Shown in pieces: positions 41,642-54,082 of a DNA stretch of 64,000 nucleotides. Both the position numbers and the translations under genes were made by a program. Source of the stretch: an uncultured Coriobacteriales bacterium (lineage in GTDB: Bacteria; Actinomycetota; Coriobacteriia; Coriobacteriales; QAMH01). The stretch covers positions 79,740 to 143,739 of the forward strand of contig CAKUES010000004.1 of NCBI GenBank assembly GCA_934646835.1, read 5' to 3'. Each line of letters starts with the position of its first letter. Positions within the stretch are counted from its first letter, which is position 1. Below the pieces are notes generated by a model. The model did no database searches and was not told where the DNA came from. It saw only the letters and a list, made by a program, of their open reading frames with translations.

Positions 41642-42463
41642 TTACTTGATCAGCCAGTTGCTGTAGGAGATGCCCTGGTCTGCGTACTTGTCACACAGCT
41701 TCTCGATCTCGCCCTGCTCGTTGAGCTTCTTGAGGTCCTCGGTCACCTTGGCAGCAGTCTCGGTGTCGTCCTTGGCAAAGCCAACGCCGTAGTTCTCCTC
41801 GGAGAGAGCCTCGTCGAGCTGGACGAAGGCGTCGGGCTTGGCAGCCAACTGGTAGGCGGCGATAGACAGGTCGCAGGCAACCGCGTCGACAGCGCCGGAC
41901 TCAAGCTGCATGAAGGCGTTGTTGTAGTCGCCGATGGTCTGCAGCTCCTTGAAGGTGTCAGCGAGGTCCTTCTTGTCGTCGTTGAGGACGTCGAGGGCAG
42001 CGGAGCCCTTCTGGGTCAGGACGATCTTGCCCTTGAGGTCTGCCAGGGACTTGATGTCGCTGCCGGCCTTGACGACGACGACCTGACCGTTCTTCATGTA
42101 GGGATCGGTGAAGGCGTAGTCATCCTCGCGGCCCTCGATGCTGAAGCCGTTCCAGATGCAGTTGATGGAGCCGCTGCCGAGCAGGGCGTCCTTGGCCTCC
42201 CAATCGATGGCCTCGGCCTTGAACTCCCAACCCTCCATCTCGCAGACCTTCTGGGCGAGGTCGAGGTCGAAGCCGGTGTAGGAGCCGTCGTCGGCGACGT
42301 AGCCGTAAGGCGGGTACTCGGCATCGAAGCCGACGGTCAGGGTCTTGGTCTCACCGGAGTCGGATGCCTTGTTGTCGCCAGAGTTACCGCAACCAGCGAG
42401 CATGAATGCGCTGAGGCAGACGGCAAGGCCGGCTGCGACAACTGCTGCGAGCTTCTTCTTCAT
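41642..42463 (-). CDS. Amino acid ABC transporter substrate-binding lipoprotein
   Basis: A 273-residue family 3 binding protein with a lipoprotein signal peptide (lipobox MLAGC, Cys25). Typical blocks: TVGFDAEYPPYGYVADDG, FDLDLAQKVCEMEGW, SINCIWNGFSIEGRE, IKSLADLKGKIVLTQKGS and AVDAVACDLSIAA. The ATG at 42463 follows GAGGGAGAG. It is first gene of the ABC operon. The exact amino acid is not predictable; the fold suits polar or basic residues. Confidence 0.93.
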   Translation of the reverse strand: MKKKLAAVVAAGLAVCLSAFMLAGCGNSGDNKASDSGETKTLTVGFDAEYPPYGYVADDGSYTGFDLDLAQKVCEMEGWEFKAEAIDWEAKDALLGSGSINCIWNGFSIEGREDDYAFTDPYMKNGQVVVVKAGSDIKSLADLKGKIVLTQKGSAALDVLNDDKKDLADTFKELQTIGDYNNAFMQLESGAVDAVACDLSIAAYQLAAKPDAFVQLDEALSEENYGVGFAKDDTETAAKVTEDLKKLNEQGEIEKLCDKYADQGISYSNWLIK

Positions 42464-42494
42464 ACTGTCTCTCCCTCGTAAATTACTTTGATGA

Positions 42495-42553
42495 TTTAGC
42501 ACTCTAGCGTGCTAAAGTGCTTTGGATTATACCCTGATGGCCGGGATTGCCAA
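42495..42553 (-). promoter_or_regulatory. ABC operon promoter with overlapping palindromic operator
   Basis: TTGGCA (42553-42548) and TATAAT (42531-42526) are 16 nt apart on the minus strand. A palindrome TTTAGCAC-N6-GTGCTAAA (42516-42495) begins 9 nt after the -10, over the transcription start. Its half-sites resemble the arms of the HrcA site CIRCE (TTAGCACTC) but the spacer is much shorter, so a different regulator is likely. Confidence 0.6.
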
Positions 42554-42603
42554 GGGTTGGGTGTAAGAAAAGGACAGATGAGCCGCGAGCGGCACCTTGC
42601 CTA

Positions 42604-42632
42604 TAAAAAAAGGCCCGCGTTGTGCGGACCCT
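42604..42632 (-). terminator. Terminator after the second tRNA pair
   Basis: AAGGGTCCGC and GCGGGCCTTT pair with one G-U, followed by a long T run on the minus strand. Confidence 0.75.
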
Positions 42633-42641
42633 TGCAATTAG

Positions 42642-42717
42642 TGGTGGAGGTAAGGGGGCTCGAACCCCTGACATCCAGCTTGCAAAGCTGGCGCTCTCCC
42701 AGCTGAGCTATACCCCC
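42642..42717 (-). tRNA. tRNA-Ala (anticodon TGC), copy 2
   Basis: 76 nt including encoded CCA. Acceptor stem GGGGGTA/TACCTCC with a mismatch, D-loop TAGCTCAGCTGGGAGAGC, anticodon arm CCAGCTTTGCAAGCTGG with TGC, and T-arm AGGGGTTCGAGCCCCT. Identical to copy 1 at 42872. Confidence 0.95.
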
Positions 42718-42746
42718 AGAGAGCTGCATGAACCATCTAAGTAAGA

Positions 42747-42823
42747 TGGTGGGCCTTACAAGATTCGAACTTGTGACCTCACGATTATCAGTCGTGCGCT
42801 CTAGCCAACTGAGCTAAAGGCCC
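42747..42823 (-). tRNA. tRNA-Ile (anticodon GAT), copy 2
   Basis: 77 nt including CCA. Starts GGGCCTTTAGCTCAGTTGG, anticodon arm ACGACTGATAATCGT with GAT, T-arm ACAAGTTCGAATCTTGT. Followed after 29 nt by tRNA-Ala. Confidence 0.95.
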
Positions 42824-42836
42824 ATTGTTTTGAATG

Positions 42837-42864
42837 AAAAGGGCCTGTCAGGCAGGCCCTTTTT
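42837..42864 (-). terminator. Terminator between the two tRNA pairs
   Basis: AAAAGGGCCTG and CAGGCCCTTTT pair with a TCAGG-type loop, with A and T runs on both sides. It leaves only 13 nt before the second tRNA-Ile, too little for a separate promoter. Confidence 0.75.
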
Positions 42865-42871
42865 AAATCGA

Positions 42872-42947
42872 TGGTGGAGGTAAGGGGGCTCGAACCCCTG
42901 ACATCCAGCTTGCAAAGCTGGCGCTCTCCCAGCTGAGCTATACCCCC
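42872..42947 (-). tRNA. tRNA-Ala (anticodon TGC), copy 1
   Basis: Same sequence as the copy 230 bp to the left; anticodon TGC, CCA encoded. Part of the first Ile-Ala pair in the direction of transcription. Confidence 0.95.
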
Positions 42948-42976
42948 AGAGAGCTGCATGAACCATCTAAGTAAGA

Positions 42977-43053
42977 TGGTGGGCCTTACAAGATTCGAAC
43001 TTGTGACCTCACGATTATCAGTCGTGCGCTCTAGCCAACTGAGCTAAAGGCCC
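42977..43053 (-). tRNA. tRNA-Ile (anticodon GAT), copy 1
   Basis: Same sequence as the copy 230 bp to the left; anticodon GAT, CCA encoded. First gene of the tRNA cluster. The upstream promoter was not identified with confidence. Confidence 0.95.
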
Positions 43054-43155
43054 TTAACACGCAAGACGGTATAATGCCAGACACCCCCTCGCTTGGCAAG
43101 CAAAATCTCGAAAAAATTGAAGATTTTTTTCGAGATAGCTGCCTGGCAGCTGCCG

Positions 43156-46062
43156 CTACGCCGCCTCACCGTCCAGATACTGCAGCGTGATGTAGCGCTC
43201 GTACTCACCGTACTTGCTCTCGCCGGTCTTGAGCTCCGGGTCGTGCACCTTCGTATAGCGCACGCCGCAGTCGACGACCTTGTAGTTGGCGTCGTTGGCG
43301 AGCAGGACCTCGTACTCGGTCGGGTACTCAGAGAATCGGTAGAGGTAGCCGCAAACCGTCTTGTCCTTGGGTGCGAGGACGTGGATGACCGTTGCGTACG
43401 GACCGTTGGCAAAGCCGTTGGCGGTACTGTCGAAGAGCGCCGTGGAGACGACGACGGGGTGCTTCACCTGCTTGCCGACGGCAGCCTGCATGTCGTCGAG
43501 CGTGGACTGCGCGCCTGTGTAGGCGTAGACGCTGCCGATGCCGCTATAGAGCTCCGTGCTCACCGGCAGGTTGAAGCGCTCGAGCTCCCACTTGAGCAGC
43601 GCGGAGATCTCGTAGTACTCCTCGATGTCATCGCCAAACTGGTCCTTAGCGCGGCTGATGTACTTGGCGTCGCCCTGGGCGGCCTTGATCGGCACGTACT
43701 CGTTGCTGGTGTAGCAGTTGATAGCCGGGTTGCTGGCAGACTTGAAGGAGCGCCCCTTGTTGGCGGCGTAGTACTTCTTCTCCCAGGACTTGAGGTCCTT
43801 CTTGCTGTTCACCTGCTTGTAGCCGCTGTAGGAGTTAGGCTTGCTCGCAGTCGCCTTCTTGCCGCCCACAGCTACGTTGACGCGCAGGTAATAGGTACCC
43901 ATCGCGGCGACGATGTTGGTCTTGCCGTTGCCGACTGCCTTGACCTTACCGGTCTCTCTGTCGACCTTGACCACGTTCTTGTTGCTGGAGTAGTACTTCA
44001 CCTGGCCGGCCTTCATGCCCTTGACGGAGACCGTCGTGGTCTTGCCCTTCTTGGAGAGCTCGGCTTTGGCGATTTTCATCTTGGGCGTGCTCGTGGCAAA
44101 GGCGAAGTCGTTTGCCAGCGCGTACTTCTCGGCCGCAGACCCGCGCTTGCCGATGATCAGCGCGCCGGTGGCGCGATCGCCATCCCCGGTGCCACCGCTG
44201 TAGCCGATGGCGTTGTCCTCGATCGTCGTGACCGTCGCAGGAATCGACAGGCCCTTCTTGCCGAGCATGGAGTCGTCGAATGCGTTCTTCTGGATCGTCG
44301 TAACCGATGCGGGGAGCTTCACACCGTTAGCGTAATAGACAGCACGGAAGGCGCCGCTGCCGATGGTATCAACGCCGTCGGGAACAACAGCAGGCGTCTT
44401 CTTCTTACCCTCGCCGCAGCGGGAGGGAACGCTTACCAGGGTCTTGCCATCGGCGCTGCACAGCATGCCGCCGATTACCTTGTAGGTCTTGGAGCCGGCG
44501 GCGACCTTGTACTTCACGCAAGCCGTATTGGCGGCAAAGTCACCGGCGACGCTCGTCGCGCTGGCAGGGATGGTGATAGAGGCCAGGTCCCCGCACTCGC
44601 TAAACGCATCGCTGTCGATCTTCTCGATGCCCTCTGCAAGCTTCACAGTCTTGAGGTTGCAAGAGCCGAAGGAGTTGCTGGAGACCTCTTTGAGGGACCC
44701 AGGCAGCGACACGCTTTTGAGCGCGCTGTTGTTCTCGAAAGCACCCTCGCCGATCTCCTTGAGCCTGTTGGAGAACTTGACGTTCTTGACACCGCCGAGG
44801 GCAAACGCGTCCTTGCCGATCTTCTCGATATTGGAGAGGTCGATCGTTTTGAGCCTGTAGGCCGCCTCGAAGGAGGACTCGCCGAGCTCCGTCGTTGCGC
44901 TGGGCAGAGTGAAGGTCTTGTCGGTCTTGCTCGGCGGGTACTTCACAAGCGTGCTCTTGTCCGCGTTGTAGAGAACGCCGTTAGCAGCAGAGTACGACTT
45001 GCTGCCCTCGGCGACCTTGAAGCCTGTGACGGAGCCGCCGCTAAAAGCGCTGGGTGCGATATCGGTCACGCTCGCGGGGATGTTGACCGTCTTGAGGCTT
45101 CCGCCGGCGGCAAAAGCCATGTCGCCGATTTTCTCAACGCCTTCCTCGAGCTTGAGGGTCTTGAGGTCGAAGCAGTCGTTGAAGGCATCCTCGGGGATCT
45201 CCTTCACGGAGGTGGAGACCTCCTTCAGGGAACCGCAGTCGCTGAAGGCGTTGCCGCCGAGCTTCTCGAGCGATTTGGGGAGATTCGCCTTGCCCAGGGA
45301 TATACACTCGGCAAACGCGCGGTCACCGATGGAGGTCAGGCCTTCGTTGAAGGGGATGGAGAGCAGGTTGTCGCATTGCTTGAAAGCGCGGGGGGCGATC
45401 TGGGTCACGCCCTCCATGCCGGTGACCTTCTCGAGCCTGCGGCATTTGGAGAAGGTGTACTTCTCGATGGTCTTGATACCAGCGGGGATGTCGATGCTCG
45501 TCATACTCGAGCAGCCGAAAAAGGCACCTTTGCTGAGCGTGGTGAGCGTTGCGGGCAGCTTCACGTCCACCAGACGCGTGCAGTAGAAGAAGGCCTTATC
45601 GCCGATGGTTTCGAGACCCTCCGGCAAGTTGAGCTTCTTGAGGTTGACGCACTCCTCGAACGCACTCGTGCCGATACCCTTGACCCCGGCGGCGATCTCT
45701 ACGTTCATGATCTTCTGGTTGCCAAAGAAGGCCTTATCGCCAATCGAGGTGACGGTATAGCTCTGGCCATCAGCAAGCGTGACCTGCGCAGGAACGACGG
45801 CGCTACTGCCCTCGCCCTCGAACTGCGTCAACTCGACGGTCTTGGCCTTCTTGTCAGTGACGTTGTAGAGACCGAGGCTGTTGCCCTCGCCGGCCTGCTC
45901 GCCAACAGGCGTCTGGGTTGCAGCATCGTCGTTGCTGACAGCAGCTGCAGCGCCTTGGTCGCCGCCCTGCGCGTCTCCAGCTGCAAACGCGCTGGTAGCA
46001 GGCGAGAACGCCATGACCATGGCCGCCGACATCGCAACGCTCAGCGGTTTCTTGAACTTCAT
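43156..46062 (-). CDS. BspA-like leucine-rich-repeat surface protein
   Basis: A 968-residue secreted protein. The signal peptide covers about 1-28 (ending TSAFA). From about 95 to 620 it consists of LRR_5/BspA-type repeats of about 23 residues (IGDKAFFYCTRLVDVKLPA, IAPRAFKQCDNLLSIPF). A bacterial Ig-like domain follows at about 660-730 (GQVKYYSSNKNVVKVD, GKVKAVGNGKTNIVA). The last roughly 220 residues are a unique domain with a possible cysteine at CGVRY. No LPxTG anchor or membrane tail is present. BspA-type proteins mediate adhesion to host or bacterial partners. The ATG at 46062 follows AAGGAG. Divergent from the other secreted protein. Confidence 0.9.
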   Translation of the reverse strand: MKFKKPLSVAMSAAMVMAFSPATSAFAAGDAQGGDQGAAAAVSNDDAATQTPVGEQAGEGNSLGLYNVTDKKAKTVELTQFEGEGSSAVVPAQVTLADGQSYTVTSIGDKAFFGNQKIMNVEIAAGVKGIGTSAFEECVNLKKLNLPEGLETIGDKAFFYCTRLVDVKLPATLTTLSKGAFFGCSSMTSIDIPAGIKTIEKYTFSKCRRLEKVTGMEGVTQIAPRAFKQCDNLLSIPFNEGLTSIGDRAFAECISLGKANLPKSLEKLGGNAFSDCGSLKEVSTSVKEIPEDAFNDCFDLKTLKLEEGVEKIGDMAFAAGGSLKTVNIPASVTDIAPSAFSGGSVTGFKVAEGSKSYSAANGVLYNADKSTLVKYPPSKTDKTFTLPSATTELGESSFEAAYRLKTIDLSNIEKIGKDAFALGGVKNVKFSNRLKEIGEGAFENNSALKSVSLPGSLKEVSSNSFGSCNLKTVKLAEGIEKIDSDAFSECGDLASITIPASATSVAGDFAANTACVKYKVAAGSKTYKVIGGMLCSADGKTLVSVPSRCGEGKKKTPAVVPDGVDTIGSGAFRAVYYANGVKLPASVTTIQKNAFDDSMLGKKGLSIPATVTTIEDNAIGYSGGTGDGDRATGALIIGKRGSAAEKYALANDFAFATSTPKMKIAKAELSKKGKTTTVSVKGMKAGQVKYYSSNKNVVKVDRETGKVKAVGNGKTNIVAAMGTYYLRVNVAVGGKKATASKPNSYSGYKQVNSKKDLKSWEKKYYAANKGRSFKSASNPAINCYTSNEYVPIKAAQGDAKYISRAKDQFGDDIEEYYEISALLKWELERFNLPVSTELYSGIGSVYAYTGAQSTLDDMQAAVGKQVKHPVVVSTALFDSTANGFANGPYATVIHVLAPKDKTVCGYLYRFSEYPTEYEVLLANDANYKVVDCGVRYTKVHDPELKTGESKYGEYERYITLQYLDGEAA

Positions 46063-46388
46063 CTTGGCTCCTTTCCGTAGGGAGGGGACCTCTCTTGCAG
46101 GTGGTTTCAAGATACACGCCTCGGGTCTTAAGGATTCCTTATCTTTAATGGCTTTTTAATGGACTGGGAAAGCGGCAAATCCCTGTACGGATGTGACCAG
46201 GTCTGTTTCGTTCAAAACCGCTGTTTACGTAGGGGAGGGACCCTGTCCCTCCCCACACACCTTGCATTAACCAGCGTTTCCCTAGCGCAATCCACACCCG
46301 AGCCCACGCTTTCCACGCCCGCTTCCTGTCGGCGCGCTCCCCTCCCCTATCCTCCAGGGCACATGCTCCAACAGCAAGGAGGAACCGA
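46063..46388. other. 326-bp divergent gap between two surface-protein genes
   Basis: Contains a 13-bp palindrome TAAGGATTCCTTA (46129-46141), which could be an operator for either gene, a monomer related to the 54083 dimer and a TIR element. No gene is seen. Confidence 0.55.
46166..46285. repeat. TIR element (copy 13) with embedded monomer
   Basis: Probable left end GGGAAAGCGG, core GGGGAGGGAC-CCT-GTCCCTCCCC at 46232-46254, right end TTAACCAGCGTTTCCCTAG. Inside it, at 46191-46219, is ATGTGACCAGGTCT followed by CGTTCAAAACC, a diverged single arm of the inverted dimer at 54083-54164. Confidence 0.65.
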
Positions 46389-48038
46389 ATGAGCACACAG
46401 ACACCAGTAATCGCGCGCATCGGTGCAGTCGGCGCGCTGGCAGTAAGCACCGCCGTCTTGGGCAGCGCCTTGATTGCACAGCCGGCTCACGCAGCGGAGG
46501 CAACCCCCATCAAAACCGCCGCCGAGCTCAAGGCCATGGACGCAAAGGGCAACTACTACCTTGCCAACGACATCGACCTTGCTGGCGAGAAGGACTTCAA
46601 ACTCTTCGCCGTCGGCTCCTTCAAGGGAACGCTCGACGGCAGGGGCCATGCCATCAAGAACTTCACCCGCAGCGAGGTTAACAAGTACAAGAACGTCGAG
46701 GTGGCCCTCTTTGGCAGGGCATACGGCGCCACCATCAAGAACCTCTCCCTCACGGGAGTCAACATCACCGTCAACACCGGGCGCGACATCAAATGCTCCG
46801 CTCTCGTGGGAACCGCCACAGGAGGCTGCAGGTTCGAGAACATCAAGGCGAGCGGGTCGATCAAGGTCAGCTCAGTGAACATGGACACGGAGGAGAGCTA
46901 CCAGCACCTCATCGGCGGCCTGTTCACCTCGCTTGACAAGAAGACCACCGTCACCAAATGCACCAACGCCATCAACATCAACAGCCAGATCACCGGCAGC
47001 GACGGGGTTGTAATCGGCGGCATCGCAACATCTGCAGAGAACCCGTTTAGCAGCTGCACCAACAAGGGCAAGATCTCCTTCAGCGGCACCGGTATCTGGA
47101 CCTCCAGCGTCTCAGTCGCTGGCATTGCCGGTTCGAGTATCGGAAACCTCAAGCTCACCAAATGCGTGAACAGCGGCCCCATCTCCGTGACGATCGAAAA
47201 GGCGATGGAAGAGTACAGCGCGATGGACTACGTGAGGGTCATCGGGCTCGCCCCCGAGGCAGGCGCCACGTCCAGCGGCAACAGTGGCAAGATCACCGTC
47301 ACTCTCAAGAAGGGTGCTCAGACCAACAACGTCACCGTCGCAGGACTAATCGAAAGCTTGGGCAGCGGCGTCAGCAACAAGATCGTCCCCGTCACCAAGT
47401 GCTATAACAAAGGCGCTATCACGCTTGAGGGATCTAGCTGGAAGCCCAGCTCTGCTACGCGCAGCATCGACGTCGCCGGCGTCATCGCAAGCGCCTATGC
47501 TGCCAAGGGCGTGAAGAAGCCCGTCAGTCAGTGTTATAACAAGGGTGCGGTCAAAGTCTCAATCGGCGCCAGGTTTGCCAATGTCGGCGGCATCTGTGCC
47601 GAGTTCTCGAGCGCCATATTCTCCGACAACTACAACGCCGGCGCCATCAGCGGCAAGGGCAACATGTTCCTCGGCGGGCTTGTCGGCAGCGCCTCCATGG
47701 TCGGCAAGCCCAAAGAGGGCGTCGTCATGGAGAAGAACTACAACGTGGGCAAAGTCTCGCTGTCCGGCACCAAGGCCAATTACAAACATCTCAAGCCCGG
47801 TGCCATCACCGGCAACGTAGAGGGCATGGACATCGCTGCAACGCGCAGCGTCTACGACAACTACTACACGAGCGGCAAGCCCTACCCGCAGTCCAACGTC
47901 ACTTGGAAGGCCTGGGTCGCCAAGGGAGTGAAGGTCGGCTCGATCACCTCCGGCAACTGCCCCAAGCTCTCGAGCAAAACCTGGACCTACTCCAGCAAGT
48001 ACAAGCGCCTCATCCTCAAGGCCAACAAGGAGAACTAA
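46389..48038 (+). CDS. Secreted beta-helix-like (GLUG-type) repeat protein
   Basis: A 549-residue protein with a signal peptide cleaved near residue 35 (AQPAHA). After IKTAAELKAM and the FKGTLDGRGHAIKNF block that typically begins GLUG-type proteins, it has irregular repeats of the form VxGIAGSSxGNLKLTKCVNSGxIS, spaced about 45-60 residues. This pattern fits a right-handed beta-helix of the kind found in adhesins. No sortase motif is present. The ATG at 46389 follows AAGGAGG. I cannot give a ligand. It ends in its own strong terminator. Confidence 0.8.
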   Translation: MSTQTPVIARIGAVGALAVSTAVLGSALIAQPAHAAEATPIKTAAELKAMDAKGNYYLANDIDLAGEKDFKLFAVGSFKGTLDGRGHAIKNFTRSEVNKYKNVEVALFGRAYGATIKNLSLTGVNITVNTGRDIKCSALVGTATGGCRFENIKASGSIKVSSVNMDTEESYQHLIGGLFTSLDKKTTVTKCTNAININSQITGSDGVVIGGIATSAENPFSSCTNKGKISFSGTGIWTSSVSVAGIAGSSIGNLKLTKCVNSGPISVTIEKAMEEYSAMDYVRVIGLAPEAGATSSGNSGKITVTLKKGAQTNNVTVAGLIESLGSGVSNKIVPVTKCYNKGAITLEGSSWKPSSATRSIDVAGVIASAYAAKGVKKPVSQCYNKGAVKVSIGARFANVGGICAEFSSAIFSDNYNAGAISGKGNMFLGGLVGSASMVGKPKEGVVMEKNYNVGKVSLSGTKANYKHLKPGAITGNVEGMDIAATRSVYDNYYTSGKPYPQSNVTWKAWVAKGVKVGSITSGNCPKLSSKTWTYSSKYKRLILKANKEN

Positions 48039-48066
48039 GGCAAAAAGAGACAATCCGCTCTCGTGA

Positions 48067-48105
48067 AACGAGGAGGGGTGCAAGCAGCTTGCACCCCTCC
48101 TCGTT
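48067..48105 (+). terminator. Terminator of the beta-helix-like gene
   Basis: AACGAGGAGGGGTGCAAG pairs perfectly with its complement around CAG; the T-rich GTTGTTCTTG follows. Confidence 0.85.
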
Positions 48106-48161
48106 GTTCTTGTTTCGCTCAAGGGCGATATCTGCTGCCCGGTGGCGTTTGTTGCCTACGC

Positions 48162-48270
48162 AAGTGCGGTCGATTTCGCCCGTCTTCGCGAAAATTCAGC
48201 CGCACTTATCGGCAGACAAAGGAAAATCGACCGCACTTATGCAGGCATCAAGCGGAAATCAACCGCACTT
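48162..48270 (+). repeat. 109-bp phased element (copy C)
   Basis: 14-bp motifs begin at 48162 (AAGTGCGGTCGATT), 48194 (ATTCAGCCGCACTT), 48225 (AATCGACCGCACTT) and 48257 (AATCAACCGCACTT). Orientation and the 32-31-32 spacing equal copy B. It lies between two convergent genes. Confidence 0.85.
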
Positions 48271-48332
48271 AGCCGAGCACCGAGCTCCAGCCAAACGCGC
48301 CAGACCGGCATGCTCGAGCCACCGCCCTAACC

Positions 48333-48965
48333 CTAAAGCAGCGACACCACGGTGAGCGCGACGCACACCGCGAAGACAGCCATTGCCACGGCAAAGACGA
48401 TGTTGGCGCGACGCTCACCTAAGCCGCTCAAAACCATATCGACAATGGGGAAGATCAGCCACAGGTACACCATGGCCACCAAGCCAATAACGAGGTCGTT
48501 GACCAGCCAGCCCTGCTGCAAGATGTTGAGCGGAAGCTCGGAGTTGTCCCAAAACGGGTATTCGCCCGTGAAGGGGTCCGGTTGGTTGATGAGCAGACCG
48601 AACACCGTCTCCATGGTGCCCGCGAGCACGACGGTAAGGATATAGACGATGGCAAAGGCACCCAACAGCGTCTTACAGCGGGCGATGATATGTTCCTTGA
48701 AGGGCTCGAGGGCCAAAGTCATGCCCAGGGCACCAAAACCGTAGACCCAATAGGGGTAGTACCACGGGTCGACAAGGGTCGCGTAATCCGAGTCAACGAT
48801 CCCAAACATCCCCATGAAGGCGCAGTAAGGCATCTCAAGCCAATGGCCGAGCATGGAGCAAAACGCAAAGCAGAAGATAGTCGTGCGCCAGAAACCCCAG
48901 GTTTTGGGTGCATAGCAGCTCTTCCTCAGCTCTCCTGCAAACTCTTGAATCCTGTCACCGCTCAT
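48333..48965 (-). CDS. Putative ABC-transporter type IV (CmpB-like) membrane protein
   Basis: A 210-residue membrane protein with about five helices. The first two segments carry the family pattern of the CmpB-type putative permeases (PF06541-like): SMLGHWLEMPYCAFMG, then YWVYGFGALGMTLALEPF. No partner ATPase or binding protein is adjacent, and the family's function is unknown. The ATG at 48965 has a weak GGCGG site; a TTG start at 48998 is possible. Confidence 0.75.
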   Translation of the reverse strand: MSGDRIQEFAGELRKSCYAPKTWGFWRTTIFCFAFCSMLGHWLEMPYCAFMGMFGIVDSDYATLVDPWYYPYWVYGFGALGMTLALEPFKEHIIARCKTLLGAFAIVYILTVVLAGTMETVFGLLINQPDPFTGEYPFWDNSELPLNILQQGWLVNDLVIGLVAMVYLWLIFPIVDMVLSGLGERRANIVFAVAMAVFAVCVALTVVSLL

Positions 48966-49087
48966 AGCCGCCTGATTTCTGGCAAAGCTGCCGCTCAATC
49001 GCCTCTATCTAGCAAACAAATAAAGTATACGCCGCAGATCAAGCAACCACAAAAACCGCACTAGACAGTCAGCCAGCTGCAACCTGT

Positions 49088-49109
49088 GGCGCCGACTTCG
49101 TCAGGCGCC
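49088..49109. repeat. GGCGCC hairpin repeat (copy 3)
   Basis: Identical hairpin core to the copy at 4104-4125, with the same TACGTGTCCTCGC right flank, 45 kb away. Confidence 0.75.
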
Positions 49110-49162
49110 TACGTGTCCTCGCAACTCCCCGGCGCCTCGACCCCAACCAGCCGCAACACAAA

Positions 49163-49193
49163 AGAGGGGCGCCCCAACAGGGACGCCCCTCTC
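49163..49193 (-). terminator. gyrA terminator
   Basis: AGAGGGGCG and CGCCCCTCT pair, followed by TTTTGTG on the minus strand; 38 nt beyond the gyrA stop. Confidence 0.8.
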
Positions 49194-49230
49194 ATCTTCC
49201 AGCTAGTCGCTGCGTGCTTGAAGCTGCTCG

Positions 49231-51882
<2,652 letters not shown>

Positions 51883-51897
51883 GTCTTATCTCCCTCC

Positions 51898-53847
<1,950 letters not shown>

Positions 53848-53917
53848 TTCAACTCCTTACAGTAAGCGAAGCGCACCCGCGATCGGACTGCGCTTCTCGT
53901 AGAGTTATCGAACGAAA

Positions 53918-53946
53918 ATTGTACCCCAGAACACTCGTTTTGTCTC
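53918..53946 (-). promoter_or_regulatory. Candidate gyrB promoter
   Basis: TACAAT (53923-53918) with GAGACA 17 nt upstream on the minus strand. Only the -10 is near consensus. Gyrase promoters are often sensitive to supercoiling, which weak -35 boxes favour. Confidence 0.4.
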
Positions 53947-54082
53947 CCCTCAGAGCCATTTAAAGCCTCTGTGAGGCGTTTTTGGCCCTCCAACCGTTGC
54001 CCAAGGCGTTTGGCTTCACAAAAAAGCCTTACAACGCAAAATTTTGGCTCGCCATGCAAGTGCCCGCCGAACCCGCAGGCAC

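Noticed and set aside
42509..42706. A 65-codon open frame with VRGLEPLTSSLQSW
   Set aside because: It is translated from the complement of tRNA-Ala, a well-known false gene call.
42604..43053. The tRNA pairs as the spacer of an rRNA operon
   Set aside because: No 16S or 23S sequence flanks them; coding genes lie on both sides.
43093..46080. A 995-codon plus-strand open frame
   Set aside because: Antisense shadow of the LRR surface protein gene; the minus-strand frame has a signal peptide, regular repeats and a ribosome-binding site.
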